The translations under genes were made by a program, and so were the position numbers. DNA of 60,822 bases, from contig JAJVIM010000010.1 in NCBI GenBank assembly GCA_022071955.1, positions 1 through 60,822 of the forward strand, read 5' to 3'. Shown here in pieces: positions 52,768-60,752 of this stretch. The DNA comes from Anaerolineae bacterium. GTDB taxonomy: Bacteria > Chloroflexota > Anaerolineae > 4572-78 > J111. The notes under the pieces are model-generated. The model worked only from the letters and a program-made list of their open reading frames with translations. It did no database searches and had not been told where the DNA came from. Position 1 is the stretch's first letter; each line of letters begins with the position of its first letter.

Positions 52768-54180
52768 ATGAACAAACGCCCGGCGAGTTGTTTTCTGTTG
52801 CCCTTTATACTGATACTGGCGGCCTGCACCGCCACCCTCACCCCTCTACCGCCGGAAGCCATCCCGGCGGCGTCTCCCACGCCAGCTACCACCCCCAACT
52901 CCGCCGGCCAACTGGCGGCGGCCACCTGCGCCGACATCGACGCCGCCTGGGGCCGGGATTGGCCGCGCCTGCTGGCTGTGCTGGATCGCCTCATTCAAAA
53001 CGGCCAGCGTTGCGGCGACGAGCCGCTGCTCTCCAAAAAATACGCCGCCCACTTCATTTTCGGGGTCTCACTGGAGGAGCAGGGCCAACTTGCCGCCGCC
53101 ATCGAGCAGTACCGCGCCGCGCTGGCCATCGATCCCCAGCGCAAAGAGGCGCTCAACGCCCTGTTCCGGCTGAAATCGCTGCCGCGCCCCACGCCGCCGG
53201 TTTGCTTGTCTACGCCCACGCCGCCACCCGATCCGGCGCCAACGGCCACGCCCGCCACCGCCCCCAGCGTCACGGTTTCCGGCCAGCAACTCAGCTTAAG
53301 TGGCCGGCCCTTTGTTATTAAGGGCGTCAACTATTACCCCCGCCAGGCCCCCTGGGAGCAATTTCTCACCGCCGCCGACCCGGCCCAGATGGCTCAGGAA
53401 CTCGATGTCATTCAGCAGGCCGGGTTTAACACCCTCCGCGTTTTTGTGTGGTACCAGCCGCTATTTACCTGCCAGCCGGAAGATGCCATCCCCAACCCTG
53501 CCGCTTTTGAGCGGCTGGACCAGCTTTTTGCACTGGCCGAGGCCCGCCAGTTGAAGCTGATTGTCAGCCTTAACGATCTGGCCGATGTCACGTTTCGGCC
53601 GCTCTACACCGACTGGGCGCATTACGATGCCCAAACGACCTACATTGTGCGCCGCTATCGCCATCACCCTGGCTTGCTGGCCTGGGATGTGCGCAACGGC
53701 GGCAATCACGATTACGGCCCGGATGCCCGTTTTTCTGAAGCCGAGGTGCTGGCCTGGCTAAAACACATCACCCAACTCATCCGCGCCGAAGACCCCCACC
53801 ATTTGCTCACCGCCGGCTGGTCCGACGATACCGCCCTGACCGCGCCTCTGGTCGATTTTCTTTCAATTCAACATTGGGATGATGCCCGGCAACTCCCGGC
53901 CCGATTGGCCGAACTGCGGCAGGCCAGCCCCAAACCCATTGTGTTGCTGGCCGCCGGGTTCCCCAGCGTGGGCGAGGGTGAGGATGAGGCGGCGCAAGCC
54001 AAAAATCTGGCCGGGGTAATTACCGCCGCCCGGCGGGCCGGGGTGGCTGGCTGGGTCATTTGGACGGCCTTTAATTTTGAACCCGCACCCGGCCAGGCGG
54101 TCACGGTAGACCACAATTTTGGCCTGTGGCGGCTCGATCTCAGCCCCAAGCCGGCGCTCAAAAGCTTACCGTTACCATAA
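52768..54180 (+). CDS. Lipoprotein with a degenerate GH5-like glycosidase domain
   Basis: The 470-residue protein has a lipoprotein signal (CFLLPFILILAAC), a small helical TPR-like region (KKYAAHFIFGVSLEEQGQLA) and a beta/alpha-barrel starting FVIKGVNYYPRQAPWEQFL, typical of GH5/mannanase-like proteins. The strand-4 acid/base site, normally N-E-P, reads LAWDVRNGGNHDYG (near 305). The strand-7 nucleophile site, normally an E-E/E-x-G, reads PIVLLAAGFPS (near 393). Both glutamates appear lost, so it is probably a non-catalytic binding protein. ATG 52768 is chosen at the signal peptide. It lies 72 bases before a second barrel protein. Confidence 0.8.
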   Translation: MNKRPASCFLLPFILILAACTATLTPLPPEAIPAASPTPATTPNSAGQLAAATCADIDAAWGRDWPRLLAVLDRLIQNGQRCGDEPLLSKKYAAHFIFGVSLEEQGQLAAAIEQYRAALAIDPQRKEALNALFRLKSLPRPTPPVCLSTPTPPPDPAPTATPATAPSVTVSGQQLSLSGRPFVIKGVNYYPRQAPWEQFLTAADPAQMAQELDVIQQAGFNTLRVFVWYQPLFTCQPEDAIPNPAAFERLDQLFALAEARQLKLIVSLNDLADVTFRPLYTDWAHYDAQTTYIVRRYRHHPGLLAWDVRNGGNHDYGPDARFSEAEVLAWLKHITQLIRAEDPHHLLTAGWSDDTALTAPLVDFLSIQHWDDARQLPARLAELRQASPKPIVLLAAGFPSVGEGEDEAAQAKNLAGVITAARRAGVAGWVIWTAFNFEPAPGQAVTVDHNFGLWRLDLSPKPALKSLPLP

Positions 54181-54252
54181 AGCGCCGGCAGGCCGGGAGG
54201 CGGGGGGTGTCCCCCTAACTTCCTCTTTTCAACGGAGATGAAACTCATCTGA

Positions 54253-56871
54253 ATGAATCACCCATCAACACTTCAAAACTTCACGCCCCGGCGCGGCTGG
54301 CTGATCGCCGGATTAATCGCCATCATCATTGTGGGGATGGCGTTGTGGTGGCGCGGGCGCTGGGCCGCGACGCTCCCCGGCAACCCTGCCTTCGGCCTCT
54401 GCTTTATCAGCCCGCCCGACAATTTGGCCGATGCCGCCCGCTATGAGGGCGCGCTGGCCGCCGGCGCTCAACTGGATCGCTGGCCGCTGTACTGGCACTG
54501 GGTGGACGGCAGCGATTACGCGGGGCCACACCGCGACGGCCAGCATAATTACGATGCGCTGGTGGAGCAGGATTTACGGCGCGGACTGACCCCGGTCGTC
54601 ATTTTGATGGGCACGCCCGCCCGCTACTCCACCGCTGCCCCACCGCCCAACAACCCGGGCACCGAACCGGCGGCCGCCCTCACCGAGCACGTGGCGGCGG
54701 CGCAAATGTCTACCGCCGCCCCCATCGGCCTGTTTGAACCCATTTTTGCCGATGGCAGCGACATCCCCGCGCCCGGCAAAGCCATCAACCCGGCCAATCC
54801 GTGGGCCGTTTTTGTAGCCAACACGGTGGAGCGTTACCGGCCCGGCGGCGCGCTGGCCCGGCGCGGCTTGTGGCCCGCCGGCGTGGGCGTGCGCCACTGG
54901 GAAATCTGGAACGAGCCGGATTACACCACCTTCTGGACCGGCTCGGTGGCGGAGTATTACCGCCTGCTGCAAGTGGCCCGCCAAACCATCACCAGCCGCG
55001 ACCCCGGCGCCACTGTTTTGTTGGGCGGCCTGGCCTTTTATGATCAGCCGGATTGGTTTGATGACCTGCTCCGGCTCACCCACGGCGACCCGGCCCGGGC
55101 TTATTTTGACGTGTTCTCTTTCCACCACTACCTGAGTCTGGCCCAAAGTGAGCGCCAGCTTGAGCGCGTGCAAAGTTCGCTCAGCGCATACAATTTGGCC
55201 AACACCCCCATCTGGATTACCGAAAGCGGCGTTTCCGTGTGGGATGACGAACCGGCTTTGTCGTACGGCGTACCGCCCACCGCTCCGCTGCGCGGCACAA
55301 TGGAGGAGCAGGCCGCTTACGTAATTGAGCATGCGGCGCTGGCTTTTTATCACGGTGTTGAGCGCTACTTCCACTTTATGCTGCACGATGATTGCGGTGA
55401 TGGCCCATCCAGCGCCTACGGCCTGCGCCGCAACTTTGCCGGCAGCGTATGCGGCCCGGCGGCGGGCCAGCCGCGCCCGGCGTATGCCGCTTACCAGTTG
55501 GCCGCCGGCCAGTTTCGGCAGTTGATACCGTTGTGGCGGCAGCAGCAGAACAACGCCGAGGTACTGGCCTTTTACCGCCCCGATGACCGCGCGCGGGTGG
55601 TAGTGGCCTGGGCCACCACCGGCGTTACGGCTACTGTCACCATCCCGGCTACCGGCCCCACGGCCCAACTGCAATGGGTGGAACCGAGCCGCGCCATCAC
55701 GCCCGCCACCGGCCTCAACCTCAGCCGCATCCTGTTTCCCACCGGCGATGACTTCAGCCTGACCCTGCCACCGGCCACCAACCAAAACTCCATCCTGCCG
55801 GAAGACACCTCTTTTCAGATTGGCGGCCGCCCCTACTTGCTGGTTGAGCCGGACACCCGGCCCCCCACGGCCACGCTGCTGGCCCTGCCGCCAACCAGCC
55901 CGGAGCATATTTTGGTGCGCTGGCAGGGCGATGACTCAGGCTCCGGCATTGGGGGATACCGGCTGTGGGTGAGTGAGGACGGCCAACCGCTGCGGCCGTG
56001 GCTCAGCGCCACAACCGCCCTCAGCGCCACCTTTACCGGCCATGTGGGCCACACTTACGGCTTTGCCGTCAGCGCCACAGATCGGGCCGGCAACGAATCT
56101 GCGCCGCCAACAGCGCCGCAATCGACCACCCGGCTGGTGGCCGGTCTGCCGGTAGAGGGGCAGGTGCTCACTCCGGCGGGGCAGCCGGCGCTCAGTGCCA
56201 CGGTAACCATCAGCGGGGCCAACACTCTGGCCCAGTTAACTTCGAATGCGGCGGGGCAATGGGGGCCGGTGGCGCTGCTGCCGGGCGATTATCAACTTGT
56301 GGCCCAGCCCGCCACCGCCGATTTTGCGTCGTGGCCGGCGGCTCGCCCTCTCAGGCTGACCGGCGCGACCAGCCTGACTCTGACGCTGGCTCCGGCGGAA
56401 AACGCGCTGACCGCCGCGGATTTTGAGGGGGCAGATGTTTGGTCAACCTGGAGTTGGGCCGGCCAGGTTAACCTGACCGACGATGCCTTTGATGGCCGTC
56501 GCGCCGCCCGGCTGGGCGATGGCCGCGGCGAGCCGGTGCTCTGCGCCACCGGCTCGATGGGCCAGCGGTGGGCGCTGACTCAAACCGTCACCGTCCCGCT
56601 CACCCGGCCCACCCTGTCACTCCTGTACGCTATCGCCGCGCCCCAACCATCGGCCCACAACCGGCTATCGGCCAGCATCACCGCTAACGGCCAAACCACC
56701 CCGGTAATTGGCCCGCTGGAGCAGCCATCGGCCTGGACGCTCGGCGCGGCGGATTTAACAGACTGGCGCGGCCAAACCGTTGAGCTGCGGCTGGAAGTAA
56801 CCCGCTGCGCGCCCGCCCCCTTCAGCGTTTCGCTGGATCGCGTGAGCCTGGGCGTTTTGCCCGTCCGGTGA
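54253..56871 (+). CDS. Membrane-anchored clan-A glycoside hydrolase with C-terminal beta domains
   Basis: The 872-residue protein has an N-terminal anchor helix (LIAGLIAIIIVGMALWW) and a barrel domain (about 45-420). Its acid/base Glu lies in RHWEIWNEPDYTTFW (near 220) and its probable nucleophile Glu in TPIWITESGVSVWDD (near 323), both intact, unlike its neighbour. Downstream are a beta-sandwich with a fibronectin-like piece (AVSATDRAGNESAPPTAP), a carboxypeptidase-regulatory-like module (EGQVLTPAGQPALSATVTI) and a jelly-roll end. The GH39/GH5-like assignment is by motif only. The start has no strong ribosome binding site; a four-codon frame (ATG 54238) ends exactly at it, so coupling is possible. 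Confidence 0.85.
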   Translation: MNHPSTLQNFTPRRGWLIAGLIAIIIVGMALWWRGRWAATLPGNPAFGLCFISPPDNLADAARYEGALAAGAQLDRWPLYWHWVDGSDYAGPHRDGQHNYDALVEQDLRRGLTPVVILMGTPARYSTAAPPPNNPGTEPAAALTEHVAAAQMSTAAPIGLFEPIFADGSDIPAPGKAINPANPWAVFVANTVERYRPGGALARRGLWPAGVGVRHWEIWNEPDYTTFWTGSVAEYYRLLQVARQTITSRDPGATVLLGGLAFYDQPDWFDDLLRLTHGDPARAYFDVFSFHHYLSLAQSERQLERVQSSLSAYNLANTPIWITESGVSVWDDEPALSYGVPPTAPLRGTMEEQAAYVIEHAALAFYHGVERYFHFMLHDDCGDGPSSAYGLRRNFAGSVCGPAAGQPRPAYAAYQLAAGQFRQLIPLWRQQQNNAEVLAFYRPDDRARVVVAWATTGVTATVTIPATGPTAQLQWVEPSRAITPATGLNLSRILFPTGDDFSLTLPPATNQNSILPEDTSFQIGGRPYLLVEPDTRPPTATLLALPPTSPEHILVRWQGDDSGSGIGGYRLWVSEDGQPLRPWLSATTALSATFTGHVGHTYGFAVSATDRAGNESAPPTAPQSTTRLVAGLPVEGQVLTPAGQPALSATVTISGANTLAQLTSNAAGQWGPVALLPGDYQLVAQPATADFASWPAARPLRLTGATSLTLTLAPAENALTAADFEGADVWSTWSWAGQVNLTDDAFDGRRAARLGDGRGEPVLCATGSMGQRWALTQTVTVPLTRPTLSLLYAIAAPQPSAHNRLSASITANGQTTPVIGPLEQPSAWTLGAADLTDWRGQTVELRLEVTRCAPAPFSVSLDRVSLGVLPVR

Positions 56872-57059
56872 ACATTTTTGTGATAATTGAAACTGTCCTT
56901 CAGATATTTTAACGCCAATATTTTTCGCATTGAAGCGCGGATTGCGCAACAGGGCAATATCCTGTAAGACAACAGTATTTTGACTGTGCTACAATAGGTA
57001 AGGTTGACAAACAGGCCGGTAATCCGATCTTACTTTGAAAAAGATGTGCTGGGAATTTA

Positions 57060-57884
57060 ATGAAAGTAAAAGAATGGACTAAAAGTTGGCATAATTCTCA
57101 ACTTAACGTGGGGCTTTTACAGGCTTTTTACATCGATCATATTTTTCCACGGCACAGTCACGATTACTATGTTGTTTGTCTTATTGAACGAGGCTACCAA
57201 TCTTTTACCCACAAAGGCACAAAATATTACACTCCGCCCGGTGGGGTGATTTTGATCAATCCCGGTGCGGTTCACACCGGAGAAGCAGCCGATGAAAAAG
57301 GTTTCAAAATGCTGTCTATATATCCCACCACCTCCCATTTGCAAAGCGCAGTTTACGAGCTAACCGGTCGGCAGCAAGCCGCACCATTTTTTGCAGATGT
57401 CCGCATTGACCAACCGTGGGTAATAGATAGCGTTTTAACCCTGCACAAAACTCTGGCTCAAGAAGCCGGCCCGCTGGAATGTGAGTCGCGTTTTATCTGG
57501 ACTTTAGCTCAACTCATCAAGCGATATGCGGATACACGCCTTACGGAACAACAACTGGGACAAGAGCGGAAAGCGGTGCAACAGGTTCGCCGCTACATTG
57601 ATGAATATTTTGCCCAGGGCATCAACCTGAGCCAACTGGCTGAACTTGTCTCCCTCAGTCCCTATTATTTGCTGCGCGTTTTTGGGGCCGAGGTAGGGAT
57701 GCCCCCGCACGCTTATCTGGAGAGTGTGCGTGTCCGGCAGGCCCAACGGCTTATCGAAGCGGGCAAGCCACTGGCGGAGGTGGCTGTTGAGGTTGGTTTT
57801 AGCAGCCAAAGCCACCTGACCCATCGCTTCAAACAAATTATTGGTGTAACCCCCGGTCAATACGCTCAGCAGCTCAAAAAATAA
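57060..57884 (+). CDS. AraC-family transcriptional regulator
   Basis: The 274-residue protein has an N-terminal cupin-like ligand domain (about 20-95; FPRHSHDYYVVCLIERG, TPPGGVILINPGAVHTGE) and a C-terminal double-HTH AraC domain (about 170-274; ISLSQLAELVSLSPYYLLRVF-type first helix pair and PLAEVAVEVGFSSQSHLTHRFKQIIGVTPGQY). The start ATG 57060 follows GGGA. Base composition is lower in GC than in the flanking genes. The LysE-type exporter follows 28 bases downstream, an arrangement in which the AraC protein usually controls the exporter. Confidence 0.93.
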   Translation: MKVKEWTKSWHNSQLNVGLLQAFYIDHIFPRHSHDYYVVCLIERGYQSFTHKGTKYYTPPGGVILINPGAVHTGEAADEKGFKMLSIYPTTSHLQSAVYELTGRQQAAPFFADVRIDQPWVIDSVLTLHKTLAQEAGPLECESRFIWTLAQLIKRYADTRLTEQQLGQERKAVQQVRRYIDEYFAQGINLSQLAELVSLSPYYLLRVFGAEVGMPPHAYLESVRVRQAQRLIEAGKPLAEVAVEVGFSSQSHLTHRFKQIIGVTPGQYAQQLKK

Positions 57885-57912
57885 CCTTACACTTTAACAA
57901 GGAGGGATTTGT

Positions 57913-58509
57913 ATGACTACCAATCTATTCCCTTTGTTATCCTTTGTTCTGATTACAACTTTTACACCTGGCCCAAGCAATATTTCCAGCGCGTCTATGG
58001 GGGTATTATACGGGTACAAAAACACGCTCAGCTATCTGGTTGGGCTGACCTCTGGATTTTTGTTGGTGATATTGCTGAGTGCGTGGATTTCTTCAACTCT
58101 CTTAAATTCGTTTCCTGCTCTTGAGCCAGCTCTCCGTTTTATTGGGGCCGGGTATATTCTATACCTCGCATTTGGGATTTTAAAAGCAAGTTACACGTTT
58201 ACGGAAACGGAGACAAAACCGTTGGGGTTTGGACATGGATTTATGCTACAGGTATTAAACCCAAAAATGATTGTTTTCGCCCTCACCTTGTTTTCCGCAT
58301 TTTTGGCCCCTATCACCAGCAATGTGGTTTTGCTGGTATTGGCCGTTGCACTTTTGACACTGGATGCGTTTTGCGCCATGTCCGTTTGGGTATTATTTGG
58401 AACTGCCATTAAGTCTTTTCTCCATTATCCCCGTGCAAAATCCACCGTAAATATTATCCTGTCGCTTGCATTGGTTTATACGGCTGTCAAACTCACAGGC
58501 ATCATATAA
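57913..58509 (+). CDS. LysE/RhtB-family amino-acid exporter
   Basis: The 198-residue protein has about six helices and the family signature TFTPGPSNISSASMGVLYGYKN (residues about 14-35), then GAGYILYLAFGILKA and FMLQVLNPKMIVFALTLFSAFL. Such carriers export amino acids or derivatives; the specificity is not readable. ATG 57913 follows AAGGAGGG. Both this gene and the AraC gene are noticeably AT-richer than neighbours, which suggests recent acquisition as a pair. Confidence 0.93.
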   Translation: MTTNLFPLLSFVLITTFTPGPSNISSASMGVLYGYKNTLSYLVGLTSGFLLVILLSAWISSTLLNSFPALEPALRFIGAGYILYLAFGILKASYTFTETETKPLGFGHGFMLQVLNPKMIVFALTLFSAFLAPITSNVVLLVLAVALLTLDAFCAMSVWVLFGTAIKSFLHYPRAKSTVNIILSLALVYTAVKLTGII

Positions 58510-58596
58510 TCATCAAAGAGACATCCCTGGTTGCCAATCTTGTAGATAATACTCTCTGAAAAATCGATTCATCATCCATTGTATTCGATACACCAA

Positions 58597-58620
58597 CGGG
58601 GACAGGCAAAGTCCCTGCCC
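58597..58620. repeat. Small GC-rich inverted repeat
   Basis: GGGGACAGGC-AAAGT-CCCTGCCCC forms an imperfect hairpin of a type frequent between genes. The rest of the 58510-58743 gap shows nothing I can name. Confidence 0.5.
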
Positions 58621-58743
58621 CCTTTCGGTTGGCACACGGCCAAAAAACCAGACAATCATAAAATGGCTGGCGCTGCATTAAACCGTGACCGAAAAGATTC
58701 GGATCGCCAATAAACTAAATCCCCTTCACTCCACAGTGTTGCT

Positions 58744-58771
58744 TTGACAAAAATGGCGGCGCTGGTATAAT
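58744..58771 (+). promoter_or_regulatory. Promoter of tRNA-Leu
   Basis: Perfect TTGACA (58744-58749) and TATAAT (58766-58771), 16 bases apart, directly upstream of the tRNA. Confidence 0.85.
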
Positions 58772-58791
58772 CGAAAGTCGCAAAACAAAAC

Positions 58792-58874
58792 GCCTCGGTG
58801 GTGGAATTGGCATACACAGCAGGTTGAGGGCCTGTGCCCGGTCGGGCGTGAGAGTTCGAGTCTCTCCCGAGGCA
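58792..58874 (+). tRNA. tRNA-Leu (anticodon GAG)
   Basis: GCCTCGG pairs with CCGAGGC. The anticodon loop TTGAGGG gives anticodon GAG, a long variable arm (GCCCGGTCGGGC) marks a type II tRNA, and the T loop is GTTCGAGTC. CCA is not encoded. Confidence 0.95.
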
Positions 58875-58899
58875 TATTCGTCACACCCACCATTTTCTA

Positions 58900-58928
58900 T
58901 TGCGTTACATAATAATATATGATACACT
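58900..58928 (+). promoter_or_regulatory. Predicted promoter of the small-gene operon
   Basis: TTGCGT (58900-58905), 17 bases, TACACT (58923-58928). The transcript would start near 58935, exactly where the leader hairpins begin. Confidence 0.5.
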
Positions 58929-58936
58929 AATCGCAG

Positions 58937-59016
58937 ACGCGGGTGACGTTGTGGTCGCCCGCGTTTCCATTTTAAAAGACCCGGCCGCCGTCACCCGCGA
59001 GGCCGGGTTTTTCTTT
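58937..59016 (+). promoter_or_regulatory. Leader with competing hairpins and an intrinsic terminator
   Basis: Hairpin A is ACGCGGG (58937-58943) with CCCGCGT (58958-58964). Helix B is GCGGGTGAC (58939-58947) with GTCACCCGC (58990-58998). The terminator is CCCGGCC (58980-58986) with GGCCGGG (59001-59007), followed by TTTTTCTTT. A and B exclude each other, and B engages the terminator loop, a layout expected of an attenuator. It may instead simply terminate the tRNA transcript. Confidence 0.6.
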
Positions 59017-59028
59017 GTTGGAACTGGT

Positions 59029-59310
59029 ATGACCTGGGTTATCATTGCGCTCATCATCTTGTTTGTGTTTCTGCTGCTCCTGCCCTGGCTGGGCGGGTTG
59101 GTTCTGATTGGCGCGACGTTTACTTACCTGCGGCGCATCGTTCGTTACCAGGCCGGCCAGGTCACCAAACTCCGTACCGAAAATGACACCCTGCGCGAGA
59201 GCCTGCGCAAACTGGAAGATGAAAACAGCAAATTACAACTGGCGCACCAAACCGTTCTTGTCGAAAACGCGATGCTCAGCGCCAAACACGACAGGCACCA
59301 TGACAGTTAG
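59029..59310 (+). CDS. Small membrane protein with cytoplasmic coiled coil
   Basis: The 93-residue protein has a long N-terminal hydrophobic stretch (IIALIILFVFLLLLPWLGGL, possibly two helices) followed by a basic hinge (YLRRIVRYQAG) and a heptad-patterned coiled coil (KLRTENDTLRESLRKLEDE...). The shape resembles FtsB/FtsL-like or receptor-anchor proteins, but I recognise no family. ATG 59029 lies just after the leader terminator; an in-frame extension to 58900 would have to read through that hairpin. It overlaps the next gene by 11 bases, starting a chain of overlapping genes. Confidence 0.7.
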   Translation: MTWVIIALIILFVFLLLLPWLGGLVLIGATFTYLRRIVRYQAGQVTKLRTENDTLRESLRKLEDENSKLQLAHQTVLVENAMLSAKHDRHHDS

Positions 59311-59836
59311 AATTTTGCTGGTTGAAGACCAGAATCCCTACCTCTACGAGGAACTGCTCGGAGCCATCAACGGCTTCGAGTTTCACGTGGTGAAACGCGG
59401 CGACCAGGCGCTGGAGGAGTTTCGCACCTACCGGCCCGATCTGGTGCTGATGGATGTCCGCCTGCCGCTGCTCGATGGTATCTCCGCCGTGCGTCAGATC
59501 CGCCGCGTCGATCTGAAGACCCCGGTCATCGTCATTACCGCTTACGACACTCCCGATACCAAACAACGGGCGCTGGCCGCCGGCGCGACCGACTTCTTCG
59601 GCAAGCCGTTCAGCTACATGCGCCTGCACCAGCGCATCAAAGAGCTGGCCCTGCCAGAGGTTGTCATCCCGGACGATGCCCATGCCAAACAATTGATCAT
59701 CAACAAACAGCGCCGGCTGGAGGCGCTCAAACAGCGGCGCGCCTTGCTGGGCTACAGCGCGCCGGTCAATATGGATCTCGAAATTCAGGATTTAACCCAG
59801 GATATAGAGGAGTTGCTCAACCAATGGCAAGGATAA
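59300..59836 (+). CDS. Response regulator with a short C-terminal helical adaptor
   Basis: The 178-residue protein has a receiver domain (ILLVEDQNPYLYEELL; phospho-Asp in LVLMDVRLPLLDG; Thr in VITAYDT; Lys in FFGKPFSYMRL). After it comes a 45-residue helical tail of pattern NKQRRLEALKQRRALLGYSAP...EIQDLTQDIEELL. From memory this tail resembles short effector-associated helical modules seen in CHAT, TIR and STAND-type conflict proteins; that recollection needs a profile search. It has no DNA-binding domain. It overlaps the gene before it and the 37-residue frame after it. Confidence 0.8.
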   Translation: MTVRILLVEDQNPYLYEELLGAINGFEFHVVKRGDQALEEFRTYRPDLVLMDVRLPLLDGISAVRQIRRVDLKTPVIVITAYDTPDTKQRALAAGATDFFGKPFSYMRLHQRIKELALPEVVIPDDAHAKQLIINKQRRLEALKQRRALLGYSAPVNMDLEIQDLTQDIEELLNQWQG

Positions 59837-59937
59837 AACAGTTTTTGACACGGCTGCTCTGGCCGGATATCGATGAAGTGATCTGGTATACGCGCCAATT
59901 TGAGCGGGCGTTCATCAATGCTAACCCTCACCCTTAA
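59824..59937 (+). CDS. Possible 37-residue small protein
   Basis: The frame from ATG 59824 overlaps the end of the response regulator by 13 bases and the start of the next gene by 20. It encodes a basic, Trp-containing peptide (MARIKQFLTRLLWPDIDEV, ending FERAFINANPHP) that could be an amphipathic helix. Its only support is its place in a chain of overlapping genes; it may just be spacer. Confidence 0.4.
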   Translation: MARIKQFLTRLLWPDIDEVIWYTRQFERAFINANPHP

Positions 59938-60268
59938 TCACATCACCCTGTCATTTTTCCTGACCCTGCTCATTGTGGCCATCGCCGCCATTTTTACCAT
60001 GGCGGCGGTGCGCAGCTACCTGCGCACCCGCGATCTGATCAACGCCATTCTGCTGGGCCTGACCAGTATGGTGCTGGTCAGCGAGTTGTGGGCGCTGCTG
60101 CACCTGTCAGCCCAATTAGGCGAGCTGGCCGATTTTCTGGCCTGGCTCGAACCCTTGCGCTGGCTGCGCCTGACCGACCGGCTCTACAAAACTACGGTGC
60201 TTCTATTGATCATCTACGGTTTCAAAATCATCAGGGAGAATCATACCAATGGCCAAAACCATCACTGA
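59918..60268 (+). CDS. Small three-helix membrane protein of unknown function
   Basis: The 116-residue protein has a long first helix (ITLSFFLTLLIVAIAAIFTM), a second (AILLGLTSMVLVSELWALL) and a third near the C terminus (TTVLLLIIYGFKII), separated by basic loops (RSYLRTRD, LRWLRLTDRLYK). I recognise no family. It overlaps the following gene by 20 bases, and its start lies inside the preceding small frame, so the whole set is probably translated from one transcript. Confidence 0.7.
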   Translation: MLTLTLNHITLSFFLTLLIVAIAAIFTMAAVRSYLRTRDLINAILLGLTSMVLVSELWALLHLSAQLGELADFLAWLEPLRWLRLTDRLYKTTVLLLIIYGFKIIRENHTNGQNHH

Positions 60269-60752
60269 TATTCTGGGCAATCGCATTGTCGAAGAGCTAA
60301 CCGCCCGCCAAACCATTGACCACCAGCAGGCCGATCTTGAGAGCCAGCGCCGGGCCATCGATGTGGTGGTGGCCCAGAACATCGATGACCTGCCGTACAT
60401 TTATGAAGCGGTCCGGGTCTGTATGGACAATCTGGAGGAGCATTATCGCGCCCAGCAAACGGCGCTGGGGCATAAGCGCGAGCTTGACCAGCAAACGGAC
60501 GAACTGGCAAAGGCCGCCAAAAAGCTGGAGCACAACCGGGCCAACACCGCCACGGTGGGCAAAAACCTACAGGTGTGGCTGACGGCGGACCCCGAACTGA
60601 TGGCCCAGCACCTCAATACCTTCGACCACACGCTCTGGCCGGCGGTCTTCAACCTGCTCGACGAGACCGTCAAGGCCCGCTTCGCCGATGGAATATTGGG
60701 ACATATCGAACTGCATCCGGGCCAGCCGGTAAGCCTGGATGCCAAAATTTAA
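60249..60752 (+). CDS. Soluble coiled-coil protein of unknown function
   Basis: The 167-residue hydrophilic protein is predicted to be largely helical. It has a central coiled-coil stretch (TALGHKRELDQQTDELAKAAKKLEH region, about 80-108) and a C-terminal part with LMAQHLNTFDHTLWPAVFNLL and ARFADGILGHIELHPGQPV. AGGGAGA upstream supports the ATG. It is the last gene visible in the overlapping operon. A palindrome TTGAC..GTCAA and AT-rich DNA follow up to the window end, possibly the next promoter. No family is recognised. Confidence 0.7.
   Translation: MAKTITDILGNRIVEELTARQTIDHQQADLESQRRAIDVVVAQNIDDLPYIYEAVRVCMDNLEEHYRAQQTALGHKRELDQQTDELAKAAKKLEHNRANTATVGKNLQVWLTADPELMAQHLNTFDHTLWPAVFNLLDETVKARFADGILGHIELHPGQPVSLDAKI

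Noticed and set aside
57909..58124. 71-residue frame at the start of the LysE gene
   Set aside because: It overlaps the LysE gene out of frame, whereas the LysE frame has the family signature and the ribosome binding site.
58900..59028. N-terminal extension of the small coiled-coil membrane protein
   Set aside because: It would translate through a strong intrinsic terminator and the predicted promoter; the ATG at 59029 starts directly with the membrane helix.
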